A stretch of DNA of 64,000 bases from positions 1 to 64,000 of the forward strand of contig NZ_FYEG01000001.1 in the NCBI RefSeq assembly GCF_900187855.1. The letters run 5' to 3'. Shown in pieces: positions 51,984 through 60,092 of the stretch. The notes below the pieces were generated by a model, which was given only the letters and a program-made list of their open reading frames with translations, did no database searches and was not told the DNA's origin. The first letter of the stretch is position 1; each line of letters starts with the position of its first letter. Position numbers and translations under genes: made by a program. This DNA comes from Actinomyces minihominis. Lineage in GTDB: Bacteria; Actinomycetota; Actinomycetes; Actinomycetales; Actinomycetaceae.

Positions 51984-53538
51984 CTTCGTTCACACCTTCC
52001 TGCGCTGCCGGGGTACCAGCCTGCTTCATTGCATCCTCGTAGGGGATGCCGGCCATCATAAGACCGAGGACTGCTCTCGGCGTGTCCGGTGGAACGATGC
52101 CGACAATTCCACCTCGGTACATCACTGCAATTCGGTCTGCAAGCCCAACGACCTCGTCCAACTCAGTGGAGACCACGAGGACAGCAGTGCCTCCATCGCG
52201 CTCTTCAACGATGCGGTTATGGACGAACTCAATGGCACCGACGTCTACGCCACGGGTGGGCTGTGCGGCCACTAGAACGTTGATGGGCCTGGACAACTCA
52301 CGCGCGAGGATCGCCTTCTGTGCGTTACCTCCGGAGAGGGTCGAGATGGGGTCTTCGACATTCGTGAGGCGCACATCGAACTCTTTGGTGAGCTTCTCAG
52401 CGTTGCTCTTGATGATTCCCGGGTGCATATTGATGCCAGTTGCGTAGGGCTTCTGGTCATACCGGTTCAAGATCAGGTTCTCAGCCACCGAGAACGACGC
52501 GATCATTCCGTCGGTCTGACGATCTTCAGGAACATATCCCAGTCCGTCACGGAAGCGCTGCTTGATGGAGACGTCCTTGATGTCGACACCCGACATCGAA
52601 ATAGAGCCGCCATCAATGGTGCGAGTACCGACGATGGCCTCGCAGAGTTCGGTCTGACCATTACCCTGGACGCCTGCGATACAGAGAATCTCTCCGCCAC
52701 GAACCTCAAAGGAGACGTGGTCGAGAGCCGCGACACCATCGGTGTTGATCAGGGAGACACTGTCAAAGACGAGTCCAGGTTCACCCGGTTTGGCCGGGTC
52801 CTTTTCAACCTCGAGGCTCACGGGACGTCCGACCATCATTGAGGCCAGGTCCTTCTCGGAATCCGTGGGCTTGGCTGTACCAACTACCTTGCCGCGCCGA
52901 ATAACCGTAATGGTGTCGGCCACCGCTCGGATCTCGCGGAGCTTATGGGTGATGAAGACAATCGAGGTCCCCGACTCTTTGAGCTGCTTCATGATCGCAA
53001 TCAGCTCATCAGTTTCCTGAGGTGTCAGCACCGCCGTGGGCTCATCAAGAATAAGTACCTTAGCGTCACGCGAGAGTGCCTTGATGATCTCAACACGCTG
53101 CTGTACACCAACCGGGAGGTCCTCAATGACCGCATCCGGCTGGAGGCCGAACCCGAACTTATCGGAGAGCTCAAGAACGCGCTTGCGGGCTTCCTTCAGG
53201 TTGAGAATGCCACCAACTGCGGAGGTTGGTTCATAGCCGAGGGCTACTGACTCTGCGACTGTAAATACCGGCACCAGCATGAAGTGCTGGTGAACCATTC
53301 CGATACCTGCGGCCACAGCGTCGCCAGGTCCTGAGAATTGAACCGGTTCGCCGTCTATAAGGATCTGGCCTTCGTCCGGCTGGTAGAGACCGTAGAGGAC
53401 GTTCATCAGGGTTGACTTGCCAGCACCGTTTTCTCCAAGCAGGGCATGGATCTTACCGGGCTCAACCGTCAGACTAATGGCGTCGTTTGCTACCAGCGGT
53501 CCGAAGACCTTCGTGATCCCTTTTAGCTCAAGTTCCAC
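51976..53538 (-). CDS. Nucleoside ABC transporter, double ATP-binding protein
   Basis: 520 residues with two ABC domains. The first has GENGAGKSTLMNVL (about 35-48), the atypical signature LPVGVQQRVEIIKAL and LILDEPTAVLTP. The second has the degenerate Walker A GVQGNGQTELCEA (about 290), LSGGNAQKAILARELSRP and VAAQPTRGVDVGA. This is normal for the RbsA/YufO class, where only one site is fully active. First gene of the transporter-cdd-deoA-deoC unit; 251 nt of non-coding sequence precede it. Confidence 0.93.
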   Translation of the reverse strand: MELELKGITKVFGPLVANDAISLTVEPGKIHALLGENGAGKSTLMNVLYGLYQPDEGQILIDGEPVQFSGPGDAVAAGIGMVHQHFMLVPVFTVAESVALGYEPTSAVGGILNLKEARKRVLELSDKFGFGLQPDAVIEDLPVGVQQRVEIIKALSRDAKVLILDEPTAVLTPQETDELIAIMKQLKESGTSIVFITHKLREIRAVADTITVIRRGKVVGTAKPTDSEKDLASMMVGRPVSLEVEKDPAKPGEPGLVFDSVSLINTDGVAALDHVSFEVRGGEILCIAGVQGNGQTELCEAIVGTRTIDGGSISMSGVDIKDVSIKQRFRDGLGYVPEDRQTDGMIASFSVAENLILNRYDQKPYATGINMHPGIIKSNAEKLTKEFDVRLTNVEDPISTLSGGNAQKAILARELSRPINVLVAAQPTRGVDVGAIEFVHNRIVEERDGGTAVLVVSTELDEVVGLADRIAVMYRGGIVGIVPPDTPRAVLGLMMAGIPYEDAMKQAGTPAAQEGVNEGE

Positions 53539-53584
53539 ATCGATCCCTTCATCGTTGTAGGGGTAACCAGAGTTACTGGGGGTA

Positions 53585-53606
53585 GAGAATGAATTTACAC
53601 ATTCTC
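53585..53606. promoter_or_regulatory. 7-bp inverted repeat upstream of the transporter operon
   Basis: GAGAATG (53585-53591) and CATTCTC (53600-53606) are perfect inverted copies with an 8-nt AT-rich spacer, 47 nt upstream of the ATPase start, inside the 53539-53789 gap. It could be an operator for an internal promoter. Confidence 0.4.
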
Positions 53607-53720
53607 CTGTTACTACTTCAAATGCAATGTTCTGTTTTCTAGGTGTCTGTGACCAACTATATGCCGCGGACTCAAGACCTTATTGGAGTAAGGTTCCTCG
53701 GTGTCCAATTGGACGCAGAA

Positions 53721-53751
53721 AGCGGGGGCCCGGCAGAACCGGACCCCCGCT
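53721..53751 (-). terminator. Terminator/attenuator after the BMP lipoprotein gene
   Basis: AGCGGGGG and CCGG on the left pair with CCGG and CCCCCGCT on the right (53721-53751), with a small internal mismatch. On the minus strand it is followed by TTTCTG. It separates bmpA from the downstream transporter genes, which would let the binding protein be made in excess. Confidence 0.65.
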
Positions 53752-53789
53752 AACAATCACCTAAGGTGTCGCCTCATATAGTGAGTGGA

Positions 53790-54884
53790 CTACTTAGGGG
53801 TGTTGGTGGACTCAACGACGATGGTGCCGTCGATAATTTCCTGCTTGATCTGCTCGATCTCGTCGTTCAGCTCAGGCGAAACCTTGTCCTCAAAATCGTG
53901 CCAAGGAGCAATTCCGACGCCACCGTTGGCAAGGGTGCCAACGTAAGCCTCAGAGGTCCAGGTGCCCTCAACAACGGCCTGGATTGCATCGTAAACCGCA
54001 GCGGAAATCTGCTTCATGACCGAGGTCAGGATTACCGAAGCATCGCCCGGGTTGGTGAGGGCGCCATCGGCGTCAACCCAGATAACCATGGTGCCGGGGT
54101 TTTCCTTGGCAGCTGCCAGGGTACCCATGCCGACCGGACCTGCAACAGGCATGATCACGTCAACGCCCTGCTGGATGAGCTGCTCAGAGAACTGCTTGCC
54201 CTTCGAAACATCTTCGAAGTTACCGGTAGCCATGCCGTCCTGCGCGGCCTTGTCCCAACCGATGACCTCAACCGACTCCGAGTGAACCTCGTTGTACTTG
54301 GCAACACCATCAACGTAACCATCGTTGAAGATAGCGGTTGAAGGAAGGTTCATGCCCAGGTAGGCACCAACCTTGCCGGTGGTGGACATGCCAGCTGCTG
54401 CATAACCGGCGAGGTACGAGGCCTCAGCGGTGTTGAACAGAAGTGCCTTGGTGTTGTCCAGCGGCTCGTTGAACGGGGAGTCAACCAGAGCAAACTTGGT
54501 GTCCGGGTACTGTGCAGCGGACTCGCTGATGGCGTCAGCCATCAGGAAGCCAACACCGATGATGATCGAGCAGCCGCCCTGAACCATGTTCTCAATGTTC
54601 GGGATAAAGTCGGCGTCGCTTGTGGACTCAGCCTTGTCAACCTTGATACCGAAGGCATCCTTAGCCATCATCAGGCCCTCATAGCCTGACTGGTTGAAGG
54701 ACTTGTCTTCGAAACCACCGGAGTCAGAGACCATGCAGGCCTTGACGTCTGAAGTGGCTTCGGTGGCACCGGACTGTTCGCCTGAGGTACCAGCGTCGGT
54801 ACCGGCATCTGGAGCAGAACCACAGGCAGCCAGGCCAAGAGCTGCAACGGCGGCTAGTGCGCCAAATCGCATCGTCTTCTTCAC
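53790..54884 (-). CDS. BMP family nucleoside-binding lipoprotein
   Basis: 364 residues. A lipoprotein signal peptide with lipobox LAAC (Cys at about 21) is followed by a Ser/Gly/Thr/Asp linker and a BMP/PnrA-like binding domain: DSGGFEDKSFNQSGYEGL (about 57-74), GGCSIIIGVGFLMADAI (about 108) and VIMPVAGPVGMGTLAA (about 245). It captures nucleosides at the cell surface for the adjacent ABC transporter. AGGAGGAA lies upstream of the ATG. Same strand as, but separated by a hairpin from, the transporter genes. Confidence 0.93.
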   Translation of the reverse strand: MKKTMRFGALAAVAALGLAACGSAPDAGTDAGTSGEQSGATEATSDVKACMVSDSGGFEDKSFNQSGYEGLMMAKDAFGIKVDKAESTSDADFIPNIENMVQGGCSIIIGVGFLMADAISESAAQYPDTKFALVDSPFNEPLDNTKALLFNTAEASYLAGYAAAGMSTTGKVGAYLGMNLPSTAIFNDGYVDGVAKYNEVHSESVEVIGWDKAAQDGMATGNFEDVSKGKQFSEQLIQQGVDVIMPVAGPVGMGTLAAAKENPGTMVIWVDADGALTNPGDASVILTSVMKQISAAVYDAIQAVVEGTWTSEAYVGTLANGGVGIAPWHDFEDKVSPELNDEIEQIKQEIIDGTIVVESTNTPK

Positions 54885-54974
54885 GTATTCCTCCTGATAA
54901 GAGTTTTCACTTATGCCCTTGTGTTCACTGGCATACGTCGCGCAGGAACAGACTTAGGTCACTTGGGTAGCCTA

Positions 54975-54988
54975 TCGAGGTACCTCGA
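54975..54988. promoter_or_regulatory. Perfect 14-bp palindrome upstream of bmpA gene
   Basis: TCGAGGTACCTCGA is a perfect palindrome about 90 nt upstream of the bmpA start. On the minus strand it is directly followed by TAGGCT, a good actinobacterial -10 element, so the palindrome lies in the -10/-35 spacer. That position is typical of a repressor site. I did not find the same 14-mer elsewhere in the window. Confidence 0.5.
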
Positions 54989-55092
54989 AGACACCTAAGG
55001 AATCGAAGGCTAGCACCGGAAAAGCAACAATTCTGTAATCAGTGATGTTTGGGTCACGTTTCAGGCCCTGATGGGAACCTCCGGGTGAAAGA

Positions 55093-56238
55093 TCAGATGT
55101 ACTTGGTTCGTCCCGTGTGCTTGAGGAAGTCCACAACATCCTTGACCTGCTGGGCGTTTTCCTTCACCGTAACAAGCAGGGCATCTTCCGTATCAATGAC
55201 CACCGCGTCCGGAATTCCCACAATTGCAACCAGGCGTCCACTGGTACTAACGGCAAAAGAGCCCGGTGCAGAAATCCTCACGATCTCGGTCTCACCGCTC
55301 TCCCCTGCTTCCACAGCGCCCATCTCGGCCAGCGCCTCAAAGTCCCCGACGTCACTCCAGCCCACCGCCGCAGGAGCCGCCACAACCGCCACTCCTCCGA
55401 GCGCTGCCACGGGTTCCGCGACCGCATGGTCGATGGCGATCCTTGGCACCTCCTGCCAGAGGACGTCAATGGTTGCCACGACATCCGAGAGATCCTGCTG
55501 GTCCCAGACCTGCGCCATCTGCTGCAGCCTGTCAGCCATCTCGGGCTGAAGGTTACGAAGGTGACCGAGGACGGCTCCGGCCCCCATGACAAACATGCCC
55601 GCATTCCACAGGTATCCGGCCTCCACGTACCTCTCGGCGATGCTCAGCGGAGGCTTTTCGACGAACTCTGCGACCAGCGAGGCGCCCTCGGAAACAGTCT
55701 TGTCAGTCGGTTTGATGTACCCGAAGGCCGTTGACGGAAAGGTAGGTTGGATACCGATGGTGCAGATATAGCCGGCGCGAGCGGCCCCTGCGGCTTCGAG
55801 GACTGTTGCCCTGAAAGCATCCTCATCGCCTATGGCATGATCTGCGGCGAATGAACCCACGATGGCATCGTCGCCGTAACGCCGCGCGATCAACGCGGCC
55901 GCCAAACCTATGGCCGGCATTGAGTCCCGCCCGGAGGGTTCCACCACGACATCCACGTCGAGGTTCGCATCCAGGAGGCCGGCTTTCTGCAGTCCTGAGA
56001 GCTGCGCCTTCACCGCGTCGGCGTGAGCCTGCCCGGTGACGACCGTAATTGACGCCGAGATCGGCGCAAGCCTCAGGGCCGTAGCCTCGAGGAGTGTTGT
56101 CCCCCGACCGAGGAGGTCGAGGAGAAACTTGGGATGTCCCGCGCGCGAAAGCGGCCAGAGCCTGGTTCCTGATCCCCCTGCGGGAATAATGGAATGTAGA
56201 CGCCTCGTGGAATCTACTTGGCTCTGGCCGCTTTGCAT
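55093..56238 (-). CDS. manC: Mannose-1-phosphate guanylyltransferase
   Basis: A 381-residue nucleotidyltransferase that makes GDP-mannose. IIPAGGSGTRLWPLSRAGHPKFLL (about 17-40) is the GTP-binding signature with the conserved Lys. EFVEKPP (about 190) and GWSDVGDFEAL (about 290) are further marks. GDP-mannose supplies envelope mannolipids or protein mannosylation in actinobacteria (compare Rv3264c). It lacks the C-terminal isomerase domain of bifunctional enzymes. GGGAGGAG precedes the ATG; 38 nt after rplY. Confidence 0.9.
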   Translation of the reverse strand: MQSGQSQVDSTRRLHSIIPAGGSGTRLWPLSRAGHPKFLLDLLGRGTTLLEATALRLAPISASITVVTGQAHADAVKAQLSGLQKAGLLDANLDVDVVVEPSGRDSMPAIGLAAALIARRYGDDAIVGSFAADHAIGDEDAFRATVLEAAGAARAGYICTIGIQPTFPSTAFGYIKPTDKTVSEGASLVAEFVEKPPLSIAERYVEAGYLWNAGMFVMGAGAVLGHLRNLQPEMADRLQQMAQVWDQQDLSDVVATIDVLWQEVPRIAIDHAVAEPVAALGGVAVVAAPAAVGWSDVGDFEALAEMGAVEAGESGETEIVRISAPGSFAVSTSGRLVAIVGIPDAVVIDTEDALLVTVKENAQQVKDVVDFLKHTGRTKYI

Positions 56239-56276
56239 GGGACTCCTCCCTAAGGATTTAGCACTTTCATGCCACC

Positions 56277-56891
56277 TTAGACGGCTGCCTCAACTGCTGC
56301 CTCTGCATCGGCAACTTCCTCTGCCTCTTCCTCGGCGTTCTCGGTGATCGCGTTGACCGAAAGGATGTCGCGCTCGAGCAGTTCGTCGTTCACCTCGACA
56401 CCCTCAGGCAGGGTCAGGTCAGAGACGCGAACGACCGCCCCTTCGGTGAGACCCTCAATGGAAACCTCGATGTGCTCGGGAATCGAGATTGCCGGTGCAG
56501 AAATGACCAGGCTGAACTCTTCCTGCTGCATCTGTACGCCCGGAGCCAGCTCGCCGACCAGGAGGATCGGAACCTCGACCTCAACCCGCTCCTTGGCGGA
56601 GACTGCGAGCAGGTCGATGTGAAGGATGTTGCGGCGAACCGGGTGACGCTGGATGTGCTTCACGAGTGCCAGCTGCTTCTTGCTGCCGTAGTTGACGGTG
56701 ATGACTGCGTTTGCCGAATCCTTGACGATCAGGAAGATATCGTGACCGGGCAGATCCAGGTGAACCGAGTCGAGCTTGTGGCCGTAAAGGACCGCGGGGA
56801 CCAGACCCTCGCGGCGTGCGCGGCGTGCCGAGCCCTTGCCAACTTCTTCGCGGATGGTCGCCTTGATGCTGTTTTCAGTTACAGCTGCCAT
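56277..56891 (-). CDS. rplY: 50S ribosomal protein L25/general stress protein Ctc
   Basis: A 204-residue long-form L25 (CTC/TL5 type). The N-terminal L25 domain (about 1-95) contains GKGSARRARREGLVPAVLYG and HIQRHPVRRNILHIDLLAVS. The C-terminal TL5-like beta domain (about 100-185) has LVSAPAISIPEHIEVSI-type sequence and is followed by an acidic Glu/Ala tail. It binds 5S rRNA. AGAGGAA lies before the ATG. It follows prs on the same strand after a 257-nt gap. Confidence 0.95.
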   Translation of the reverse strand: MAAVTENSIKATIREEVGKGSARRARREGLVPAVLYGHKLDSVHLDLPGHDIFLIVKDSANAVITVNYGSKKQLALVKHIQRHPVRRNILHIDLLAVSAKERVEVEVPILLVGELAPGVQMQQEEFSLVISAPAISIPEHIEVSIEGLTEGAVVRVSDLTLPEGVEVNDELLERDILSVNAITENAEEEAEEVADAEAAVEAAV

Positions 56892-57090
56892 AGTTCCTCT
56901 TTTCTATGCGTCCCATTTGGGACTGCCGGGTCAGTCAAGACCACTGGGGCCTCGGCTGACGTCCATGTCATGCCCGACGACCCCTCTGAAAAGAGGCGTT
57001 CAATCCTGTCGATCACGGAGATCAAGTCTCCCTCGCCAGGCAACCCCTCAAGATTACGAGTACAACGAGGGTGTAATCAACCCGCATCTA

Positions 57091-57137
57091 GCGGAATGCG
57101 TCACCCCGAAGCACAATTCTTCGCGGTGACGCATTCG
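57091..57137 (-). terminator. Hairpin downstream of prs
   Basis: AATGCGTCACC (57095-57105) pairs with GGTGACGCATT (57124-57134), with GAAG/CTTC pairing inside and GCG/CGC outside. It starts 12 nt past the prs stop. There is no clear T-run. The rest of the 56892-57148 gap holds only a small CCTCT/AGAGG hairpin near 56980 and the rplY ribosome-binding site. Confidence 0.6.
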
Positions 57138-57148
57138 CTTGAAACTAT

Positions 57149-58129
57149 CTAGGCCTCGCCATCAAACATCGAGGTGACCGAGCCGTCCTCAAACACCTCA
57201 TGAATACCACGGGCCAGAAGTGGAGCGACCGAGAGAATCGTCAGCTGCTCGAACTGCTGCTCCGGGGTGACAGGCAGGGTGTCCGTAATGATGACCTCAG
57301 AGGCACCCGAGCCAGCGAGCCGCTCAGCGGCCGGATCAGAGAGTACACCGTGGGTGGCCGCAACGATGACCTCGGCAGCGCCCTCCTGGAAGAGCACACG
57401 AATAGCTTCCGTGATCGTTCCACCTGTGTCGATGAGGTCGTCAACGATGACGCACTGTCGACCTCGAACGTCACCAACAACCCGGTTCGCTACGGCGACA
57501 TTCGCCTGCGAGGTGTCACGGGTCTTGTGGACGAACGCCAGCGGGCAGTTACCGAGCTTGGCAGCCCACTTCTCTGCCACACGAATACGTCCGGCATCGG
57601 GGGACACAACCGCGACCTTCTCGGGATCAATCCTCTGGCGCACGTAGTCGACGAGGACGGGCATCGCCCAGAGGTGGTCAACCGGTCCGTCAAAGAAGCC
57701 CTGAGCCTGCGCAGCGTGCAGGTCAACACTCATGACACGATCCGCACCAGCGGCCTTGTAGAGGTCCGCAACAAGCTTGGCTGAGACGGGTTCGCGTCCC
57801 TTGTGCTTCTTGTCCTGGCGTGCGTAGGGATAGAAGGGAGCCACCACTGTGATGCGCTTGGCGGATGCCCGCTTGGCAGCATCAATCATGATGAGCTGTT
57901 CCATGAGCCACTTGTTGATCGGTGACGTCATGGACTGGATGATGAAGACGTCCGCACCGCGAACCGACTCACCGAATCGGAAGTAGATTTCTCCGTTTGC
58001 GAAGTCGTATGCGGAAGTTGGTATGACATCGCACCCAAGAGCGCTTCCGACCTGATCTGCTAGTTCTGGATGTGCACGACCACTGGCGAGAACGAGGCGT
58101 TTCTCTCCAGTTGTGATGATCCCGCTCAC
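57149..58129 (-). CDS. prs: Ribose-phosphate pyrophosphokinase
   Basis: About 326 residues. It makes PRPP from ribose-5-phosphate and ATP. GEIYFRFGESVRGADVFIIQS (about 48-68), FYPYARQDKKHKGREPVSAK (about 95-115, flexible catalytic loop), VDLHAAQAQGFFDGPVDHL (about 135) and the PRPP loop CVIVDDLIDTGGTI (about 228) are complete. GTG at 58129 with AAGGGGA 7 nt upstream is preferred to the open frame from 58162. It lies 37 nt downstream of tRNA-Gln and may be co-transcribed. glmU, its usual neighbour in many Gram-positives, is absent. Confidence 0.96.
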   Translation of the reverse strand: MSGIITTGEKRLVLASGRAHPELADQVGSALGCDVIPTSAYDFANGEIYFRFGESVRGADVFIIQSMTSPINKWLMEQLIMIDAAKRASAKRITVVAPFYPYARQDKKHKGREPVSAKLVADLYKAAGADRVMSVDLHAAQAQGFFDGPVDHLWAMPVLVDYVRQRIDPEKVAVVSPDAGRIRVAEKWAAKLGNCPLAFVHKTRDTSQANVAVANRVVGDVRGRQCVIVDDLIDTGGTITEAIRVLFQEGAAEVIVAATHGVLSDPAAERLAGSGASEVIITDTLPVTPEQQFEQLTILSVAPLLARGIHEVFEDGSVTSMFDGEA

Positions 58130-58166
58130 TTGCTTTCCCCTTAGGTTGCGCGAATTAAGCACTTCG

Positions 58167-58237
58167 CTCCGCCCCCAGGACTCGAACCCGGACTAAGGAC
58201 ACCAAAAACCCCTGTGCTGCCATTACACCAGGGCGGA
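58167..58237 (-). tRNA. tRNA-Gln (TTG)
   Basis: The minus strand gives TCCGCCC ... GGGCGGA as acceptor stem, a D-arm with GGTGTAATGGCAGC, the anticodon loop TTTTGGT (anticodon TTG) and the T-arm GGGTTCGAGTCC. The anticodon stem has two or three G-T pairs, which is weaker than usual. CCA is not encoded. It lies upstream of prs on the same strand. Confidence 0.9.
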
Positions 58238-58292
58238 AAGCAATCGCCATTGTGTCACAGGCTCCGCAAAGTCGAAAACTCCAGCTGTGGGC

Positions 58293-58298
58293 TAACCT
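58293..58298 (+). promoter_or_regulatory. -10 element TAACCT, leaderless start
   Basis: TAACCT is followed by six bases (TGCCGC) and the GTG at 58305. Confidence 0.6.
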
Positions 58299-58304
58299 TG
58301 CCGC

Positions 58305-60092
58305 GTGGCCCACCTACTTGGCGTCGAAGACGCGACCGTTTCCTTCCCTACTCACACCGTCCTCGATCACGTGACCTTCGGCATCAGCGAGGGGCAGCGG
58401 ATCGGTATCGTCGGGCGTAACGGCGATGGCAAAACCACGCTTCTACGGCTAATCGCCGGTGAACTCACCCCCGACAGCGGTGCCGTGGTCCCCCGCAAGG
58501 ACCTCCGGATCGGCTATCTGAACCAGAGGGATACCCTCCCTGCCGAGATGACGGTCGCAGAGGCGATCGTCGGTGACACTCCGGAGCACATCTGGGCGAG
58601 CAATCCCACAGTGCGTCAGGTCATTGAGGGCCTGGTTTCCGACCTCGAATGGGAGGGGACTGTCGGCGGTCTCAGTGGTGGTCAGGCCCGTCGCGTCGCC
58701 CTCGCGGCCCTGCTGGTCAGTGAGTGGGACGTCCTTATCCTGGATGAACCAACCAACCACCTCGATCTTCAGGGCACCGCCTGGCTGGCAGAACACCTCA
58801 GGACAAGGTGGACCAAGAACGCCGGCGCCCTCGTCGTTGTTACTCACGACCGCTGGTTCCTCGACGAGATCTCCACCCACACCTGGGAGGTACACGACGG
58901 GATCGTCGAACCGTTCGAGGGCGGCTACGCCTCCTACGTCCTGCAGCGCGTCGAACGTGATCGCATCGCGAGCGTCACTGAAACCAAACGACAGAACCTC
59001 ATGCGCAAGGAACTGGCGTGGCTGCGTCGTGGCGCACCGGCCCGCACCGCGAAACCCAAGTTCCGCATCGACGCGGCCAACGCCCTCATCGAAGACATCC
59101 CTGCCCCGCGCGACAGCGTCGAGTTGAGCCGCCTGGCAACCTCCCGCCTCGGCAAACTTGTGGTTGACCTCGAGGACGTGTCCTTCTCTTACGACCCCGA
59201 GTCGGCCTCGTCCCGAGAGATTGTCCGCGACGTGACCTGGCGGATAGCTCCGGGTGAAAGGATCGCGCTACTTGGCGCCAACGGGGCCGGTAAGTCGACG
59301 ATGCTCGGCCTCATCTCGGGCGCCCTCAAACCCACTTCAGGTCGAGTCCGTCAGGGCAAAACCGTAGAGCTTGCGATCCTCGACCAGCAGTTCTCCGCCC
59401 TCACCGAGATCGAGGACGAGCGGGTCCGAGAGGTGCTTGGACGAACCAAGACCAGCTTCGAGGTGGATGGGAAGGAAATGACTCCCGCCCAACTCCTTGA
59501 GCGGCTCGGGTTCAAGCAGGCCCACCTTCAGTCCCGGGTTGGCGAGCTCTCGGGCGGCCAGAAGAGGCGCCTGCAACTGCTCCTCATACTTCTCAGTCAA
59601 CCCAACGTCCTCATCCTTGATGAGCCCACCAACGATGTTGACACGGACATGCTCACCGCCATGGAAGACCTGCTTGACACCTGGCCCGGAACACTCATCG
59701 TTGTCTCTCACGACCGCTACCTCCTGGAGCGCGTCAGCGATGTTCAGTTCGCAATCATCGACGGCGGCCTACGTCACCTACCGGGAGGGGTTGACCAGTA
59801 CCTGTCACTGATTGCCAGTGGAGGCACCCCGGTCGTCACCGACCTCTCCCCCGATGACGTACCCGCCCAGTCGGGCGCGGAGCGCCGGGCGCTTGAGAAG
59901 GAGCTGGCATCCATCGAGCGCAGGATGGCAAAGCTAACTGAGCGGGCGGCGGCTGACCGGGAGGCGCTGGCTACCCTGGACCAGTCCAACTTCGCCCTCC
60001 TGGCGGAGAAAATGCAGCAGATTACCGCCGTTGAGGACGAGGTCGAGGAACTCGAGTTGCGCTGGCTGGAGGTCTCGGAGCAGCTCGGCTAG
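58305..60092 (+). CDS. ABC-F family ATPase (Uup-like)
   Basis: 595 residues with two ABC domains and no membrane segment. First: Walker A GRNGDGKTTLLRL (about 37-49), LSGGQARRVALA, VLILDEPTNHLD. Second: GANGAGKSTMLGL (about 325), LSGGQKRRLQLLLIL, VLILDEPTNDVD. An Arg/Lys-rich linker joins them, and a C-terminal helical coiled coil (about 520-595) resembles that of Uup. ABC-F proteins act on the ribosome; Uup-type members are also linked to ribosome assembly. It shares CTAG as stop with the GTPase gene opposite. Antibiotic resistance cannot be inferred. Confidence 0.9.
   Translation: MAHLLGVEDATVSFPTHTVLDHVTFGISEGQRIGIVGRNGDGKTTLLRLIAGELTPDSGAVVPRKDLRIGYLNQRDTLPAEMTVAEAIVGDTPEHIWASNPTVRQVIEGLVSDLEWEGTVGGLSGGQARRVALAALLVSEWDVLILDEPTNHLDLQGTAWLAEHLRTRWTKNAGALVVVTHDRWFLDEISTHTWEVHDGIVEPFEGGYASYVLQRVERDRIASVTETKRQNLMRKELAWLRRGAPARTAKPKFRIDAANALIEDIPAPRDSVELSRLATSRLGKLVVDLEDVSFSYDPESASSREIVRDVTWRIAPGERIALLGANGAGKSTMLGLISGALKPTSGRVRQGKTVELAILDQQFSALTEIEDERVREVLGRTKTSFEVDGKEMTPAQLLERLGFKQAHLQSRVGELSGGQKRRLQLLLILLSQPNVLILDEPTNDVDTDMLTAMEDLLDTWPGTLIVVSHDRYLLERVSDVQFAIIDGGLRHLPGGVDQYLSLIASGGTPVVTDLSPDDVPAQSGAERRALEKELASIERRMAKLTERAAADREALATLDQSNFALLAEKMQQITAVEDEVEELELRWLEVSEQLG

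Noticed and set aside
58305-60092. Antibiotic-resistance reading of the ABC-F protein
   Set aside because: ABC-F proteins include many housekeeping members; the Uup-like C-terminal coiled coil and lack of resistance context do not support target protection.
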